Counted from the stretch's first letter, positions 8,709 through 17,738 are shown. The stretch is DNA of 56,983 nt from an uncultured Acidobacteriota bacterium (GCA_902826455.1 CADEEV010000029.1:1-56983); one strand, 5' to 3'. Translations and numbers: made by a program. The notes: a model not told the origin generated them from the letters alone.

Positions 8709-9490
8709 CCGGCGCCGTCCGGGCCTTCCTCGCCGCGTTCGGGCGCTCCGCCGAGGGCACGTTCCGCTTCGTCGGCGGCATGTCGATCCTCGCCGCGCAC
8801 TCGGTACGGGCTCTCGTCACCGGGCGCGTCGCGCTCCGCGACATCCTGGACCAGGGCGTCGAGATGGGCGTCGGCAGCCTGCCCCTCGTGCTCGTGACGG
8901 CCGTGCTGTCGGGCATCGTCACCTCGCAGCAGGGCGGCTACCAGTTCACGAGCTCGATCCCGCTCTACGTCCTCGGCAGCGTCGTGACCTCGAGCATCAT
9001 CCTGGAGCTGGGGCCGGTCATGACGGCCTTCGTGATCATCGGCCGGGTCGGCGCCCGGATCACCGCCGAGATCGGCACGATGCAGGTCTCGGAGCAGATC
9101 GACGCGCTCCTGTCCCTGGGCCGTGACCCCGTGAGCGCCCTGGCCGCGCCGCGTCTCGTCGCGGGCACGATCACCATGCCGCTCCTCGTCGGCATCGCGA
9201 ACACGGTGGGCATGTTCGCCGGCCTCGTCTCGGCGCGTCTCACGGTCGGGCTGGGCGACGAGGCCTTCCTCTACGGGGCCCGGCTCTTCTGGCACAACTG
9301 GGACCTGTTCTACTCGCTCATGAAGGCCACGGTGTTCGGCTTCATCATCCCGCTCGTGTCGACCCACATGGGCTTCCTGACCCGCGGCGGCGCCGAGGGC
9401 GTCGGCCGCTCGACCACGACCTCCGTCGTGATCATGATCATCTCGGTCCTGGTGCTCGACGCCCTCTTCCCACCCCTCTTCCTGAACTGA
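8705..9490 (+). CDS. mlaE: MlaE family lipid ABC transporter permease
   Basis: 261-residue inner-membrane permease of the MlaE/YrbE family, part of an MCE-type phospholipid transport complex. Visible family features are an N-terminal amphipathic helix, the central conserved stretch containing GPVMTAFVIIGRVGARITAEIG, and MQVSEQIDAL, which contacts the ATPase. About five hydrophobic segments. The start is GTG at 8705, overlapping the upstream lipoprotein stop. A longer open frame exists upstream, but only this start gives a family-length protein. Its stop overlaps the MlaF ATG by one base (TGATG). Confidence 0.93.
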   Translation: MTGAVRAFLAAFGRSAEGTFRFVGGMSILAAHSVRALVTGRVALRDILDQGVEMGVGSLPLVLVTAVLSGIVTSQQGGYQFTSSIPLYVLGSVVTSSIILELGPVMTAFVIIGRVGARITAEIGTMQVSEQIDALLSLGRDPVSALAAPRLVAGTITMPLLVGIANTVGMFAGLVSARLTVGLGDEAFLYGARLFWHNWDLFYSLMKATVFGFIIPLVSTHMGFLTRGGAEGVGRSTTTSVVIMIISVLVLDALFPPLFLN

Positions 9491-10260
9491 TGATCGAATT
9501 CAAGGACGTCTACAAGACGTTCGACGTGCCGGTCCTCGCCGGGGTGAGCCTCACCGTGGAGACCGGCGAGACCCTCAGCATCGTGGGTCCCTCGGGCACG
9601 GGCAAGAGCGTGCTGCTCAAGACCTCGATCGGCCTGATCGTTCCCGACAGCGGCGACGTGCTGATCGACGGCGAGTCGGTGTACAGCGCCGGCGGCCAGA
9701 AGCTCTACGAGATCCGGCGCAAGGTGGGCTACGTCTTCCAGTACGCGGCGCTCTTCGACTCCATGACGGTGTTCGAGAACGTCTCCATGGGGCTTCGCGA
9801 GGGCGAGGCCGACCGCCTGGGCAAGGACGAGGTCGTGGCGCGCGTCAGCCGGGCTCTCGACGAGGTGAACCTCGATCCCGCGATCGTCCTCAACAAGCTG
9901 CCGGCCGAGCTCTCGGGCGGGATGAAGAAGCGCGTTGGCCTGGCTCGCGCCATCGTCGGCGAGCCCCAGATCCTGCTCTACGACGAGCCGGTGACCGGCC
10001 TCGACCCCGTGAACACGGCCACCGTCGACCACCTCATCACCGAGATCGCGGAGCGCCGCGGCGTCACGTCCCTCGTGGTGACCCACGACATCGAGGGCGC
10101 CCTGGCGATCTCCGATCGCGTGGCGCTCCTCGACCACGGCAAGCTGCGCTTCATCGGCACGCCCGACGAGTTCCGGACGAGCGACGAGCCGCTCGTGAAG
10201 GCCTTCGCGAACCGGCAGGCCGCCGCCGCCGCCGCACTCAAGATCATGGAGGAGCCGTGA
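9490..10260 (+). CDS. mlaF: MlaF family lipid ABC transporter ATP-binding protein
   Basis: 256-residue ABC ATPase with Walker A GPSGTGKS, Q-loop in YVFQYAALFDSM, signature LSGGMKKRVGLARAI, Walker B ILLYDEPVTGLDP and switch His in VVTHDIEGA. The GMKKR signature variant and FQ-AALFDSMTVFENV are typical of MlaF (phospholipid transport), not of peptide importers. It starts inside the MlaE stop and overlaps MlaD by 4 bp, so the three proteins are made from one coupled message. Confidence 0.94.
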   Translation: MIEFKDVYKTFDVPVLAGVSLTVETGETLSIVGPSGTGKSVLLKTSIGLIVPDSGDVLIDGESVYSAGGQKLYEIRRKVGYVFQYAALFDSMTVFENVSMGLREGEADRLGKDEVVARVSRALDEVNLDPAIVLNKLPAELSGGMKKRVGLARAIVGEPQILLYDEPVTGLDPVNTATVDHLITEIAERRGVTSLVVTHDIEGALAISDRVALLDHGKLRFIGTPDEFRTSDEPLVKAFANRQAAAAAALKIMEEP

Positions 10261-11177
10261 GCGAACTGCAGGTGAAGTCCAGGGGCCGGGGCCGCGAGGT
10301 CAAGGTGGGGATCTTCGTGATCCTCGGGGTGGCGGCCGTGCTGACCGCCCTGTTCACGTTGACCGACGCCGCCATGTTCCGCGGCCGCTACATCATCTCG
10401 ACCCTCGTGCCCAACGCCGGAGGCATCCGCAAGGGCGACGCCGCCCAGATGCGCGGCGTCAACATCGGCCGCATCCACGGCTTCCGGATCGCGAACGACG
10501 GCGTCACCGTGAGCCTCGAGATCGAGGGCGAGTACAAGATCCCCGCCGACTCGAGGGTCGAGCTCAAGAGCCTGGGCGTCCTGGGCGGCATGGTGGCCGA
10601 CGTGGTGCCGGGAACCTCGACCACGATGCTGAAGGGCGGCGACTCCCTGCCCGGCGGGATGGGCGAGGGCATGTTCGACCAGATGGGCAAGCTCGCCGAC
10701 CAGTCCCACGAGGTGCTGGGGAGGGTTGAGCTCCTGCTCTCGGACAAGACCGTCGGCAACGTGGAGTCGTCCACGACGGAGTTGAACGCGGCCCTCAAGG
10801 ACCTGGCGGAGATCACGAAGAAGCAGAAGGTGCAGCTCGCCGAGCTGATGACGAGCCTCCAGAAGACCGCGGGGAGCGTCGAGAAGGCCACCGCGGGGCC
10901 CGAGCTCCAGGCCTCGGTGAAGCGTCTCGACGCGATCACGAAGAACATGGACGCGATGTCGGCCTCGTTCGAGCGCACCTCGAAGTCGAGCGAGGCGATC
11001 CTCTCGCGCATGGAGCGCGGCGAGGGCACCCTGGGCCGGCTCTCGAAGGACGAGACGCTATACGTCAACGCCAACGAGGCCGTCGTCAACCTCAACAAGA
11101 CGATCCAGGAGATGAAGCTCCTGACCGAGGACATCCGCAAGCAGCCGCGGCGCTACCTGAAGCTGAGCTTCTTCTAG
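10257..11177 (+). CDS. mlaD: MlaD family MCE-domain protein
   Basis: 306 residues. One N-terminal TM helix (about 18-36) is followed by a single MCE domain (about 40-120) with AGGIRKGDAAQMRGVNIG and LGVLGGMVADVV, then a long helical region to residue 306. MCE proteins form hexameric rings that carry lipids between inner and outer membrane. The tail is longer than E. coli MlaD and may form a helical tube or bundle. The GTG at 10257 overlaps the MlaF stop, and GGAGG precedes it. No MlaC- or MlaB-like gene follows. The only periplasmic binding protein in the operon is the family 5 lipoprotein. Confidence 0.92.
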   Translation: MSELQVKSRGRGREVKVGIFVILGVAAVLTALFTLTDAAMFRGRYIISTLVPNAGGIRKGDAAQMRGVNIGRIHGFRIANDGVTVSLEIEGEYKIPADSRVELKSLGVLGGMVADVVPGTSTTMLKGGDSLPGGMGEGMFDQMGKLADQSHEVLGRVELLLSDKTVGNVESSTTELNAALKDLAEITKKQKVQLAELMTSLQKTAGSVEKATAGPELQASVKRLDAITKNMDAMSASFERTSKSSEAILSRMERGEGTLGRLSKDETLYVNANEAVVNLNKTIQEMKLLTEDIRKQPRRYLKLSFF

Positions 11178-11210
11178 AGGAACGCCGAAAAGTAGTACAG
11201 TTCGAGGGTT

Positions 11211-11495
11211 ATGACAGCCATCCTGGGTCGCAACGATCCGTGCCACTGCGGGTCGGGCAAGAAGTACAAGGCGTGTCACCTCGAGAAGGACGAAGCGAAG
11301 GCCCGCGCCGCGCGCGCCAAGGCGGCGGAGGCGGCCGAGTCCGCAGCCCCCGCGGCCGAGACCACCGAAGCTCCGGCCAAGGCGGCGCCTGCCGCTCCGC
11401 GCCATGGCACTCGCCAGCCGTGGAAGGGCGGCGTCCAGAACACCCGCGGCTTCCAGAAGGTCACCGCCGCGCGCAAGACGGGCGGCGGAGGCTAG
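11211..11495 (+). CDS. SEC-C motif zinc-binding protein
   Basis: 94-residue basic protein. The N-terminus LGRNDPCHCGSGKKYKACH is a complete SEC-C motif (CxC-x8-CH) like the zinc-binding tail of SecA and many small accessory proteins. The rest is Ala/Lys-rich, low complexity and probably disordered. Role unknown; possibly nucleic-acid or ribosome associated. A TACAGT box (11196-11201) ends 9 bp before the ATG, suggesting a leaderless or near-leaderless transcript. Confidence 0.85.
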   Translation: MTAILGRNDPCHCGSGKKYKACHLEKDEAKARAARAKAAEAAESAAPAAETTEAPAKAAPAAPRHGTRQPWKGGVQNTRGFQKVTAARKTGGGG

Positions 11496-11518
11496 GCCGC
11501 CGCCGCGGAGAAGCAGCC

Positions 11519-12088
11519 ATGCGCACGACCCTGGGCCTCGCACTCCTCGTCCTCGCGCCGATCGTCGACGCCCAGGAGCGCACCGATTTCTCCGGGGCGT
11601 GGAGGCTCAACGCCAAGCTGAGCGACGACGTGGAGACGAAGGTCGAGGAGGCCACGGGCCCGGCCCAGATCAAGGGCGGGGGCCAGGGCGAGGTGCAGCG
11701 CCTGGTGCCCCGGCCGAGCGACGTCCACGAGGTCGACCGGGTGCAGTTCCGGCAGTACCTGATGGAGCGCATCGGCATGTTCGACGACCTCTCGATCGAG
11801 CAGAAGGCCGGCGAGATCACGATCGTCCACGGCGAGGACGACTTCCGCATCTTCTACTTCGACCGGGAGCACACCCGCAACGACCGGCGCGGCCGCAAGC
11901 TCACCTGCCGCAGCCGCTTCGAGCAGGGCAAGCTGATCGTCGAGGAGGACGGCGAGGACAAGACGAGGATCATCCACGTCCTGACCCTCGTGCCGTCGCG
12001 ACACCAGCTCGTCTACGGCACCCGCATCGAGAGCGCGAGCCTCAAGCAGCCGCTGAATCTCAACCTGCTCTACGACCAGGTCGAGTAG
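11519..12088 (+). CDS. Secreted hypothetical protein
   Basis: 189 residues with an N-terminal signal peptide (MRTTLGLALLVLAPIVDAQ). The mature start, RTDFSGAWRLNAKLSDD, is the DFSGxWxLNxxLS pattern seen in many exported proteins of soil Gram-negatives with a small beta-barrel fold. The rest is charged (FRIFYFDREHTRNDRRGRK) and has no catalytic motif that I recognise. Starts 23 bp after the SEC-C gene, so probably in the same transcript. Convergent with the DUF1624 gene. Confidence 0.75.
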   Translation: MRTTLGLALLVLAPIVDAQERTDFSGAWRLNAKLSDDVETKVEEATGPAQIKGGGQGEVQRLVPRPSDVHEVDRVQFRQYLMERIGMFDDLSIEQKAGEITIVHGEDDFRIFYFDREHTRNDRRGRKLTCRSRFEQGKLIVEEDGEDKTRIIHVLTLVPSRHQLVYGTRIESASLKQPLNLNLLYDQVE

Positions 12089-12094
12089 CGCCCC

Positions 12095-13324
12095 TCAGAG
12101 GTAGCTCAGCCACCAGTCGCGCCGGCGCGCCTTGACGCCGGCGAACCAGCGGCAGGCGGGGTAGAGCAGCAGCGTTCCCAGGATCCACACCGCGTAGGTT
12201 CCCCACAGCGGCCCGCCGATGTCCGGCGTCTTCCCGGACAGGATGATCTGGATCAGGTTCTGGAAGTAGGGCGAGAGGTCCTTGCCCTGGGCGCCGGTGA
12301 TGAGCATCCCGCCGAAGTGGGCCACGAGCCACTGGAGGAAGTAGAAGAACAGCGGGACGCGACCGAAGGTCACGAGGAAGCGCGCCGGTCCTTCGAGCCG
12401 GCGGCCATCGAGCAGGCCCAGTGCCAGCACCGCTGGCGCCAGCGTCACGAGCACGAACAGTGCGGACGGCGGGTACTTCGCCACGTTGAAGAAGGACATG
12501 GCGGTCGCCAGCGCCGTGGCCCCCGGTGCCCAGGGTCGGGGATCGCCGTAGCCGTTCGCGTAGCGCAGCACGACGAACGCCGCGAGCATGGCCGTGCCCG
12601 TCGCCATCAGCAGGCGGCGACGGCGCTCGGGCGCCCAGCCGTAGAGCGTCGCGGCGCCGTAGCCCGCGAACAACAGTCCGGCCCACGGCAGGACCGGGTA
12701 GCCCGCGAACACCATCGGCCCCGGAAACGGCGCCACCGGATAGATGCCGCCCTGGTGGAGCAGGATCCAGAGCTGCCCGAGAAGACTCGGCACGGGCGTG
12801 TCCGGTCCGCGGAAGCCTCCGACCTGGAAGCGGTCGAGCAGGTTGTGGCCGAAGACGATCAGGAGTCCCAGGACGCCGATCGCGCGCGACGGCAGGCGCA
12901 CGCAGGCCGCGAGCAGCAGCATCGACATGCCGATCGCCCAGATCACCTGGAGGAACGCGAGCATCGACAGGTCGGCGTTGAACCAGATGAGGAGGCGGAC
13001 CACGGTCAGCTCCAGGAACACGAGCCACAGCCCGCGCGTCCAGAGCAGGCGCTGCAGCGCGCCCACCGGCCGGCCGCGCAGCGCCTGCAGGCCCACGCTG
13101 AGCCCCGCCAGGAAGACGAACGTGGGCGCGCACAGGTGGGTGATCCAGCGGGTGAGGTACAGGAGCGCCGTCGTGCGCGCCGGGTCCAGGGGATCGAAGG
13201 CGAACGCCTGGGCGTGGGTCCATTCGCGGACGTGGTCGAGCATCATGACCACCATCACGAAGCCGCGGACGCAGTCGATCGAGTCGAGCCGCGTCGGACC
13301 GGGAGCCGTGGCCGGGGCGCTCAT
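12095..13324 (-). CDS. DUF1624 (HGSNAT-like) integral membrane protein, copy 1
   Basis: 409 residues and about ten membrane segments. The first 120 residues carry the DUF1624/heparan-alpha-glucosaminide N-acetyltransferase signature: SIDCVRGFVMVVMMLDHVR, TRWITHLCAPTFVFLAG, and LQVIWAIGMSMLLL. Such proteins may transfer acyl groups to sugars at the membrane, but bacterial functions are unproven. Its closest relative in the window is the protein at 39411-40607, and both end in WWLSYL. The ATG at 13324 lies 8 bp from a TAGGAT box, so it may have its own leaderless promoter inside the SnoaL/DUF1624 unit. Confidence 0.87.
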   Translation of the reverse strand: MSAPATAPGPTRLDSIDCVRGFVMVVMMLDHVREWTHAQAFAFDPLDPARTTALLYLTRWITHLCAPTFVFLAGLSVGLQALRGRPVGALQRLLWTRGLWLVFLELTVVRLLIWFNADLSMLAFLQVIWAIGMSMLLLAACVRLPSRAIGVLGLLIVFGHNLLDRFQVGGFRGPDTPVPSLLGQLWILLHQGGIYPVAPFPGPMVFAGYPVLPWAGLLFAGYGAATLYGWAPERRRRLLMATGTAMLAAFVVLRYANGYGDPRPWAPGATALATAMSFFNVAKYPPSALFVLVTLAPAVLALGLLDGRRLEGPARFLVTFGRVPLFFYFLQWLVAHFGGMLITGAQGKDLSPYFQNLIQIILSGKTPDIGGPLWGTYAVWILGTLLLYPACRWFAGVKARRRDWWLSYL

Positions 13325-13341
13325 GGCCGACCATCCTAGCC

Positions 13342-13767
13342 CTATTCGCAGGCGCCCAGCTGCCGCATCAGCGTCAGCTCGTCCGTGACCCGATGATGGC
13401 CCACGATGCGCCCGCCGCGGATGCGCTCGATCGTCATCTGCTGGACGCGCACGGCGCGGCCCGTCGGCGCAAGGCCGAAGAAGTCGCCCTGGTGGGTCCC
13501 CGTCAGCGTGGTGCGAACCGCCACCGCGTCCTCGGTCGCCACCATGTCCTCGATCGCGTAGCGCAGGTCGGGGAAGGCCTCGCGCAGGGCCCGCACCACG
13601 ATCGCGACCCCGTCGCGGCCTCGCGGCAGATCGGGGCTGCCGGGGGAGTGGTTCACGTAGTCCTCGGCGAGCAGCTCCTCGACGAGCTCCAGACGGCCCC
13701 GGCCGAAGAGCTCGTCGAAGTAGCGGCGGATCAGGTCCTCGTTGCGGACGACGCTCGGTAGCTTCAT
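13342..13767 (-). CDS. SnoaL-like ester cyclase/polyketide cyclase family protein
   Basis: 141 residues, one alpha+beta-barrel SnoaL-like domain. The family pattern is visible: RRYFDELFGRG, VEELLAEDYVNHSPG, LREAFPDLRYAIEDMVATED, TLTGTHQGDFFGLAPTGR. Most bacterial members have no known substrate; some isomerise or cyclise small lactones and polyketides. Divergent from a LysR regulator with a 69-bp gap, so it is a likely target of that regulator. DUF1624 copy 1 follows 17 bp downstream on the same strand. Confidence 0.88.
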   Translation of the reverse strand: MKLPSVVRNEDLIRRYFDELFGRGRLELVEELLAEDYVNHSPGSPDLPRGRDGVAIVVRALREAFPDLRYAIEDMVATEDAVAVRTTLTGTHQGDFFGLAPTGRAVRVQQMTIERIRGGRIVGHHRVTDELTLMRQLGACE

Positions 13768-13788
13768 GGCTCCAAGCTAGGCATCGCC

Positions 13789-13825
13789 CTGTGATCTGTC
13801 CAAGACTGCTTTCGGGAGCTGTGAT
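13789..13825. promoter_or_regulatory. Direct repeat in the snoaL/lysR divergent promoter
   Basis: CTGTGAT occurs at 13789-13795 and again at 13819-13825, 30 bp apart, i.e. about three helical turns on the same face. It lies in the 69-bp gap between the SnoaL-like gene and the LysR gene. Half-site spacing of this kind fits a regulator binding site, but LysR boxes are normally imperfect palindromes (T-N11-A), so the assignment is tentative. Confidence 0.3.
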
Positions 13826-13836
13826 ACCAATGGCGT

Positions 13837-14730
13837 ATGAACGCACCCGCCGACCTCACGTTGCTGAACTCGTTCGTGGCCGTGGCCGAGGAGCTGCATT
13901 TCGGCCGCGCCGCCCAGCGCCTGCACATCGCCCAGCCCCCGCTCAGCATGCGCATCCGGCGTCTCGAAGAGGATCTCGGCGTGCGCCTGCTCGAGCGCTC
14001 GCGCCGCCACGTCGCGCTGACGGAGGCCGGCGCCTTCCTGCTCGTCCGGGCCCGGGACCTGCTGAGCGAGGCGGAGCGGGCGCAGGTCGAGACGCAGCGC
14101 GTCGCGCGGGGCGAAGGCGGCGTGCTGTCGATCGGTTACACCCCCACGGCGACCTTCGACGTGCTGCCGAAGGTGCTGGCGGCGTTCCGGAAGCGACGCC
14201 CGGACGTGCGTCTCGAGCTGCGCGAGATGGCGAGCCCGGAGCAGCCCGAGGCCCTCCGGCGTGGCCGCATCGAGCTCGGATTCGCGTGCGGTCCCGTCGG
14301 CGCCGACGGGCTTCGCGAGGACGTCCTCGGTCGTGAGGGCCTGGTCCTGGCGTTGCCCGCGGGCCATGCCCTCGCCCGCGAACGGCGGGTGGCCCTCCGG
14401 CGCCTCGCCGCCCTGCCTTTCGTCCTGGTCAGGCCTGAGATCGAGCCCGCCTGGGCCCAGGCCTCGCTCGCGGCGCTCCGGGAGCACCGCGTCGCGATCG
14501 ACGTGGTCCAGGAGGCGGACTCGAAGATCGCCCAGCTCGGCCTCGTGGCGGCGGGCGTCGGGCTGGCCCTGGTCTCGGAGTCGGTGCAGTGTCTGGGCCG
14601 CAAGGGAGTCGTGTTCCGGGCCTTGACGGGCCTCGATCTGCGCCTGCCGCTCGTGCTGCTCTCGGCGGAGCCGTCGACGCCCCGGGCCCGCGAGTGCGCC
14701 GGCCTCGCGCGGGCCGCCGCCGGCGCTTGA
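13837..14730 (+). CDS. LysR family transcriptional regulator
   Basis: 297 residues, normal length. The N-terminal winged helix-turn-helix (about 4-65) reads LLNSFVAVAEELHFGRAAQRLHI and SMRIRRLEEDLGVRLLERS, the classic LysR DNA-binding segment. A linker helix and a two-lobe effector domain follow from about residue 90 (SIGYTPTATFDVLPKVLAAF). The effector is likely a small organic acid, as in most of the family. Divergent from the SnoaL-like gene and followed 46 bp later by an aminotransferase. Confidence 0.94.
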   Translation: MNAPADLTLLNSFVAVAEELHFGRAAQRLHIAQPPLSMRIRRLEEDLGVRLLERSRRHVALTEAGAFLLVRARDLLSEAERAQVETQRVARGEGGVLSIGYTPTATFDVLPKVLAAFRKRRPDVRLELREMASPEQPEALRRGRIELGFACGPVGADGLREDVLGREGLVLALPAGHALARERRVALRRLAALPFVLVRPEIEPAWAQASLAALREHRVAIDVVQEADSKIAQLGLVAAGVGLALVSESVQCLGRKGVVFRALTGLDLRLPLVLLSAEPSTPRARECAGLARAAAGA

Positions 14731-14776
14731 CAGCGGCAAGCCGGTGCGCGGACGATGCCCGCCGAGGTTCACGAGC

Positions 14777-16111
14777 ATGATCGAGACCGCGACCGAGGCG
14801 ATGACCGGTGACGAGATGGTGGCCCTGTGCAAGGCGCACAGCCTGTACGAGTGGTCCGTCCAGACCAAGGTGGATCCGATCCCCGTGGCACGTGCCGAGG
14901 GCGTTTACTTCTGGACGCCCGAGGGCAAGCGCTATCTCGACTTCAACAGCCAGCTCATGTGCACGAACGTCGGCCACTCGCACCCGCGCGTCGTGAAGGC
15001 CATCCAGGACCAGGCCGCGAGCCTGGCCTACGCCAACCCCTTCATGGCCACGGAGCCCCGCGCACGGCTCGGCGCGAAGCTCGCGGAGATCACGCCCGGC
15101 GACATGAGTGCGTTCTTCTTCACGAACGGCGGCGCCGAGGCCGTCGAGAACGCGGTGCGCATCGCGCGCGTCGTGACGGGCCGCCACAAGGTCCTCGTGC
15201 GCTACCGCGCCTACCACGGCGGCACGGCCGGCGCGCTCACCCTGACCGGCGACCCGCGGCGCTGGGCCTCGGAGCCCGGCATCCCCGGCGTCGTGCGGAT
15301 TCCCGACTTCCACAAGTGGGGGCGCAAGGAGCCCGAGCCGGTCGCGACCGCCCTACGGGACGTCGAGGACGTGATCCTGATGGAAGGCGGCCACACGATC
15401 GCGGCGCTCCTCGTCGAGACCGTGGTGGGCTCGAACGGCCTGCTGATCCCGCCCGACGGCTACATGCAGGGCCTGCGGGCGATCTGCGATCGCCACGGCA
15501 TCCTCCTCATCGCGGACGAGGTGATGGCGGGCTTCGGACGCACGGGCCGCTGGTTCGCGATCGACCACTGGAACGTGGTGCCCGACCTCATGACGATGGC
15601 CAAGGGCATCACCTCGGCCTACGTGCAGCTGGGCGCCGTCGGCATGCGGCCGGGGATCGCGAAGACCTTCCAGGAGAAGGCGTTCCCGGGCGGCCTGACC
15701 TACAACAGCCATCCCCTCGCCTGTGCCACCGCGCTCGCCACGATCGCCGTGTACGAAGAGGAAGGCCTGATCGAGCGGGCGCGCGCGATGGGCGAGATCC
15801 TCTCGCGGCGGATGGGCGAGATCGCGCGGCGCCACCCTTCGGTCGGGTCGCACCGCAGCATCGGCCTGTTCGGGCTCGTCGAGCTCGTGAAGAACCCGAA
15901 GACCTACGAGCCCCTCGCGCCCTTCAACGGCACGTCCGAGCCGATGGCGGCGCTCGGCCGGTTCTTCCGCGAGAACGGCCTCTACACCTTCGTGCGCTGG
16001 AACACGTTCTTCACGAACCCGCCGCTCACGATCACGGAGGCCCAGCTCGAGGAGGGCCTCGACGTCATCGACCGCGGCCTCGCCATCACGGACCGCGCGG
16101 TCGAGGGCTGA
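14777..16111 (+). CDS. Class III PLP-dependent aminotransferase (omega-amino acid/taurine type)
   Basis: 444 residues, cytosolic fold-type I aminotransferase. Key features are FFFTNGGAEAVENA (PLP phosphate binding), YHGGTAGALTLTGD, ADEVMAGFGRTGRW (Asp that contacts the pyridine N) and MTMAKGITS with the Schiff-base Lys. The EGVYFWTPEGKRYLDF beginning and overall motifs match taurine-, beta-alanine- or diamine-pyruvate aminotransferases. The exact donor cannot be read. ATG at 14777 preferred because the family N-terminus starts about there and GAGG precedes it. Confidence 0.9.
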   Translation: MIETATEAMTGDEMVALCKAHSLYEWSVQTKVDPIPVARAEGVYFWTPEGKRYLDFNSQLMCTNVGHSHPRVVKAIQDQAASLAYANPFMATEPRARLGAKLAEITPGDMSAFFFTNGGAEAVENAVRIARVVTGRHKVLVRYRAYHGGTAGALTLTGDPRRWASEPGIPGVVRIPDFHKWGRKEPEPVATALRDVEDVILMEGGHTIAALLVETVVGSNGLLIPPDGYMQGLRAICDRHGILLIADEVMAGFGRTGRWFAIDHWNVVPDLMTMAKGITSAYVQLGAVGMRPGIAKTFQEKAFPGGLTYNSHPLACATALATIAVYEEEGLIERARAMGEILSRRMGEIARRHPSVGSHRSIGLFGLVELVKNPKTYEPLAPFNGTSEPMAALGRFFRENGLYTFVRWNTFFTNPPLTITEAQLEEGLDVIDRGLAITDRAVEG

Positions 16112-16151
16112 GGATTCAACAGTAGGCTTGCGCCCACCGGGGGGTGAGCGG

Positions 16152-17738
16152 ATGCGAGACGGCACGAGGGCCGTGGCGATGCTGGGGATGCTCGGCCTGG
16201 CTGTCGCGTGCCAGGCCGGCGCCGCCGAGCCCGTGAAGACGGACTCCGGGCTCGTGAGCGGCGTCGAGGCCGACGGCGTCGTGTCCTTCAAGGGCATCCC
16301 CTATGCGGCGCCGCCCGTCGGCCCGCTGCGCTGGCGTCCGCCGCAACCCCCGGCGCCGTGGCCGGGGGTCCGTGCCGCGGAGGCCTACGGCCACGACTGC
16401 ATGCAGGAGCCCTTCCCGAGCGACGCCGCTCCCCTCGGCACGCCGCCCAGCGAGGACTGCCTGACGGTCAACGTGTGGGCTCCGGCGAAGCGCGGCGCGG
16501 AACCTCTGCCCGTGATGGTCTGGTTCCACGGCGGCGGCTTCGTGAACGGCGGCAGCTCGCCGGCCGTCTACGACGGCTCGCGTTTCGCCCGGCGCGGCGT
16601 GGTGCTCGTGAGCCTCAACCATCGTCTCGGCCGCTTCGGCTTCTTCGCCCACCCGGCCCTCTCGCGGGAAGCCCCCGCGGGACCTCTCGGAAACTACGGC
16701 TTCCTCGACCAGATCGCCGCGTTGCACTGGGTGCGGCGCAACGTGGCGGCGTTCGGCGGGGATCCCCGCAACGTGACGCTCTTCGGCGAGTCGGCCGGGG
16801 GAAACTCCGTCCACACGATGATGATCTCGCCGCTCGCGACGGGGCTGTTCCACAAGGCGATCGTGCAGTCGGGCGGAGGCCGGACGAACCCGTCCCTGCC
16901 GATGGCGCGGCTCCACGAGGCGGGTCCGGGAGGGCGCCCCTCGGCCGAGGCGATCGGCGTCGCCTTCGCGGAGAAGGCGGGGATCCGCGGCGAGGACGCG
17001 GCGGCGCTCGCGGCGCTGCGACGCCTCCCCGCGGCGACGCTCGTGAGCGGCATGAACCTGGCGCAGCCCCAGCCCGAGACCTACTCGGGCCCGATCCTCG
17101 ACGGACGCGTCGTTCCCGGCGAGATCGAGGCGCAGTTCCGCGCGGCGCGTCAGGCCCGCGTGCCCTATCTCGTCGGAGCGAACGCCCTCGAGTTCGGCTT
17201 CGGGCCCTTGCCGGCCCCGGCCGTCGACGGCCTGTTCGCGGCGTTCGGCTCCGACCGCGAGCGAGCGATCGAGGCCTACGACGCCGACGGCAGGCGCGAC
17301 GAAGGCCGGATGGGCATCGAGCTCGTCAGCGACCAGGCGATGGTCGAGCCGGCGCGGCTGCTCGCGCGGCTCATGTCGGCGGCGGGCCGGCCGACCTGGG
17401 CCTACCGCTTCTCGTACGTCGCCACGTCCCTGCGCGGGAAGGTCATGGGCGCGCTGCACGCCTCCGAGATCCCCTTCGTGTTCTCGACCGTGCGCTCGCG
17501 CTACGAGGCGGCCACGACCGCCGAGGACGAGGCGGTGGGCGAGATCATGAACGCGTACTGGGTCGCCTTCGCGGCGAACGGCGATCCCAACGGCGAGGGC
17601 CGCCCGCGCTGGCCCTCGTACTCGACGGACCAGGACGTGATCCTGGACTTCGGCCCGGGCGGCCCGGTCGCCCGGCCGGATCCGGCGCGAACGCGGCTCG
17701 ACCTCGTCGAGCGGCTGGCCGGGGCCTCGCGGCCCTAG
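16152..17738 (+). CDS. Exported type-B carboxylesterase
   Basis: 528 residues with a signal peptide (MLGLAVACQAGAAEP); a Cys in the hydrophobic part could be lipidated, but the context is not a perfect lipobox. The alpha/beta-hydrolase fold of the carboxylesterase/cholinesterase family is clear: FKGIPYAAPPVGPLRW, SEDCLTVNVW, FHGGGFVNG (oxyanion hole) and GESAGG with the nucleophilic Ser. The His is probably in GALHASEIPFVF. It would hydrolyse carboxylic esters in the periplasm. ATG 16152 follows a G-rich RBS; a TTG 24 bp upstream is in frame but less likely. The 3' end overlaps the next, convergent gene by 4 bp. Confidence 0.92.
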   Translation: MRDGTRAVAMLGMLGLAVACQAGAAEPVKTDSGLVSGVEADGVVSFKGIPYAAPPVGPLRWRPPQPPAPWPGVRAAEAYGHDCMQEPFPSDAAPLGTPPSEDCLTVNVWAPAKRGAEPLPVMVWFHGGGFVNGGSSPAVYDGSRFARRGVVLVSLNHRLGRFGFFAHPALSREAPAGPLGNYGFLDQIAALHWVRRNVAAFGGDPRNVTLFGESAGGNSVHTMMISPLATGLFHKAIVQSGGGRTNPSLPMARLHEAGPGGRPSAEAIGVAFAEKAGIRGEDAAALAALRRLPAATLVSGMNLAQPQPETYSGPILDGRVVPGEIEAQFRAARQARVPYLVGANALEFGFGPLPAPAVDGLFAAFGSDRERAIEAYDADGRRDEGRMGIELVSDQAMVEPARLLARLMSAAGRPTWAYRFSYVATSLRGKVMGALHASEIPFVFSTVRSRYEAATTAEDEAVGEIMNAYWVAFAANGDPNGEGRPRWPSYSTDQDVILDFGPGGPVARPDPARTRLDLVERLAGASRP

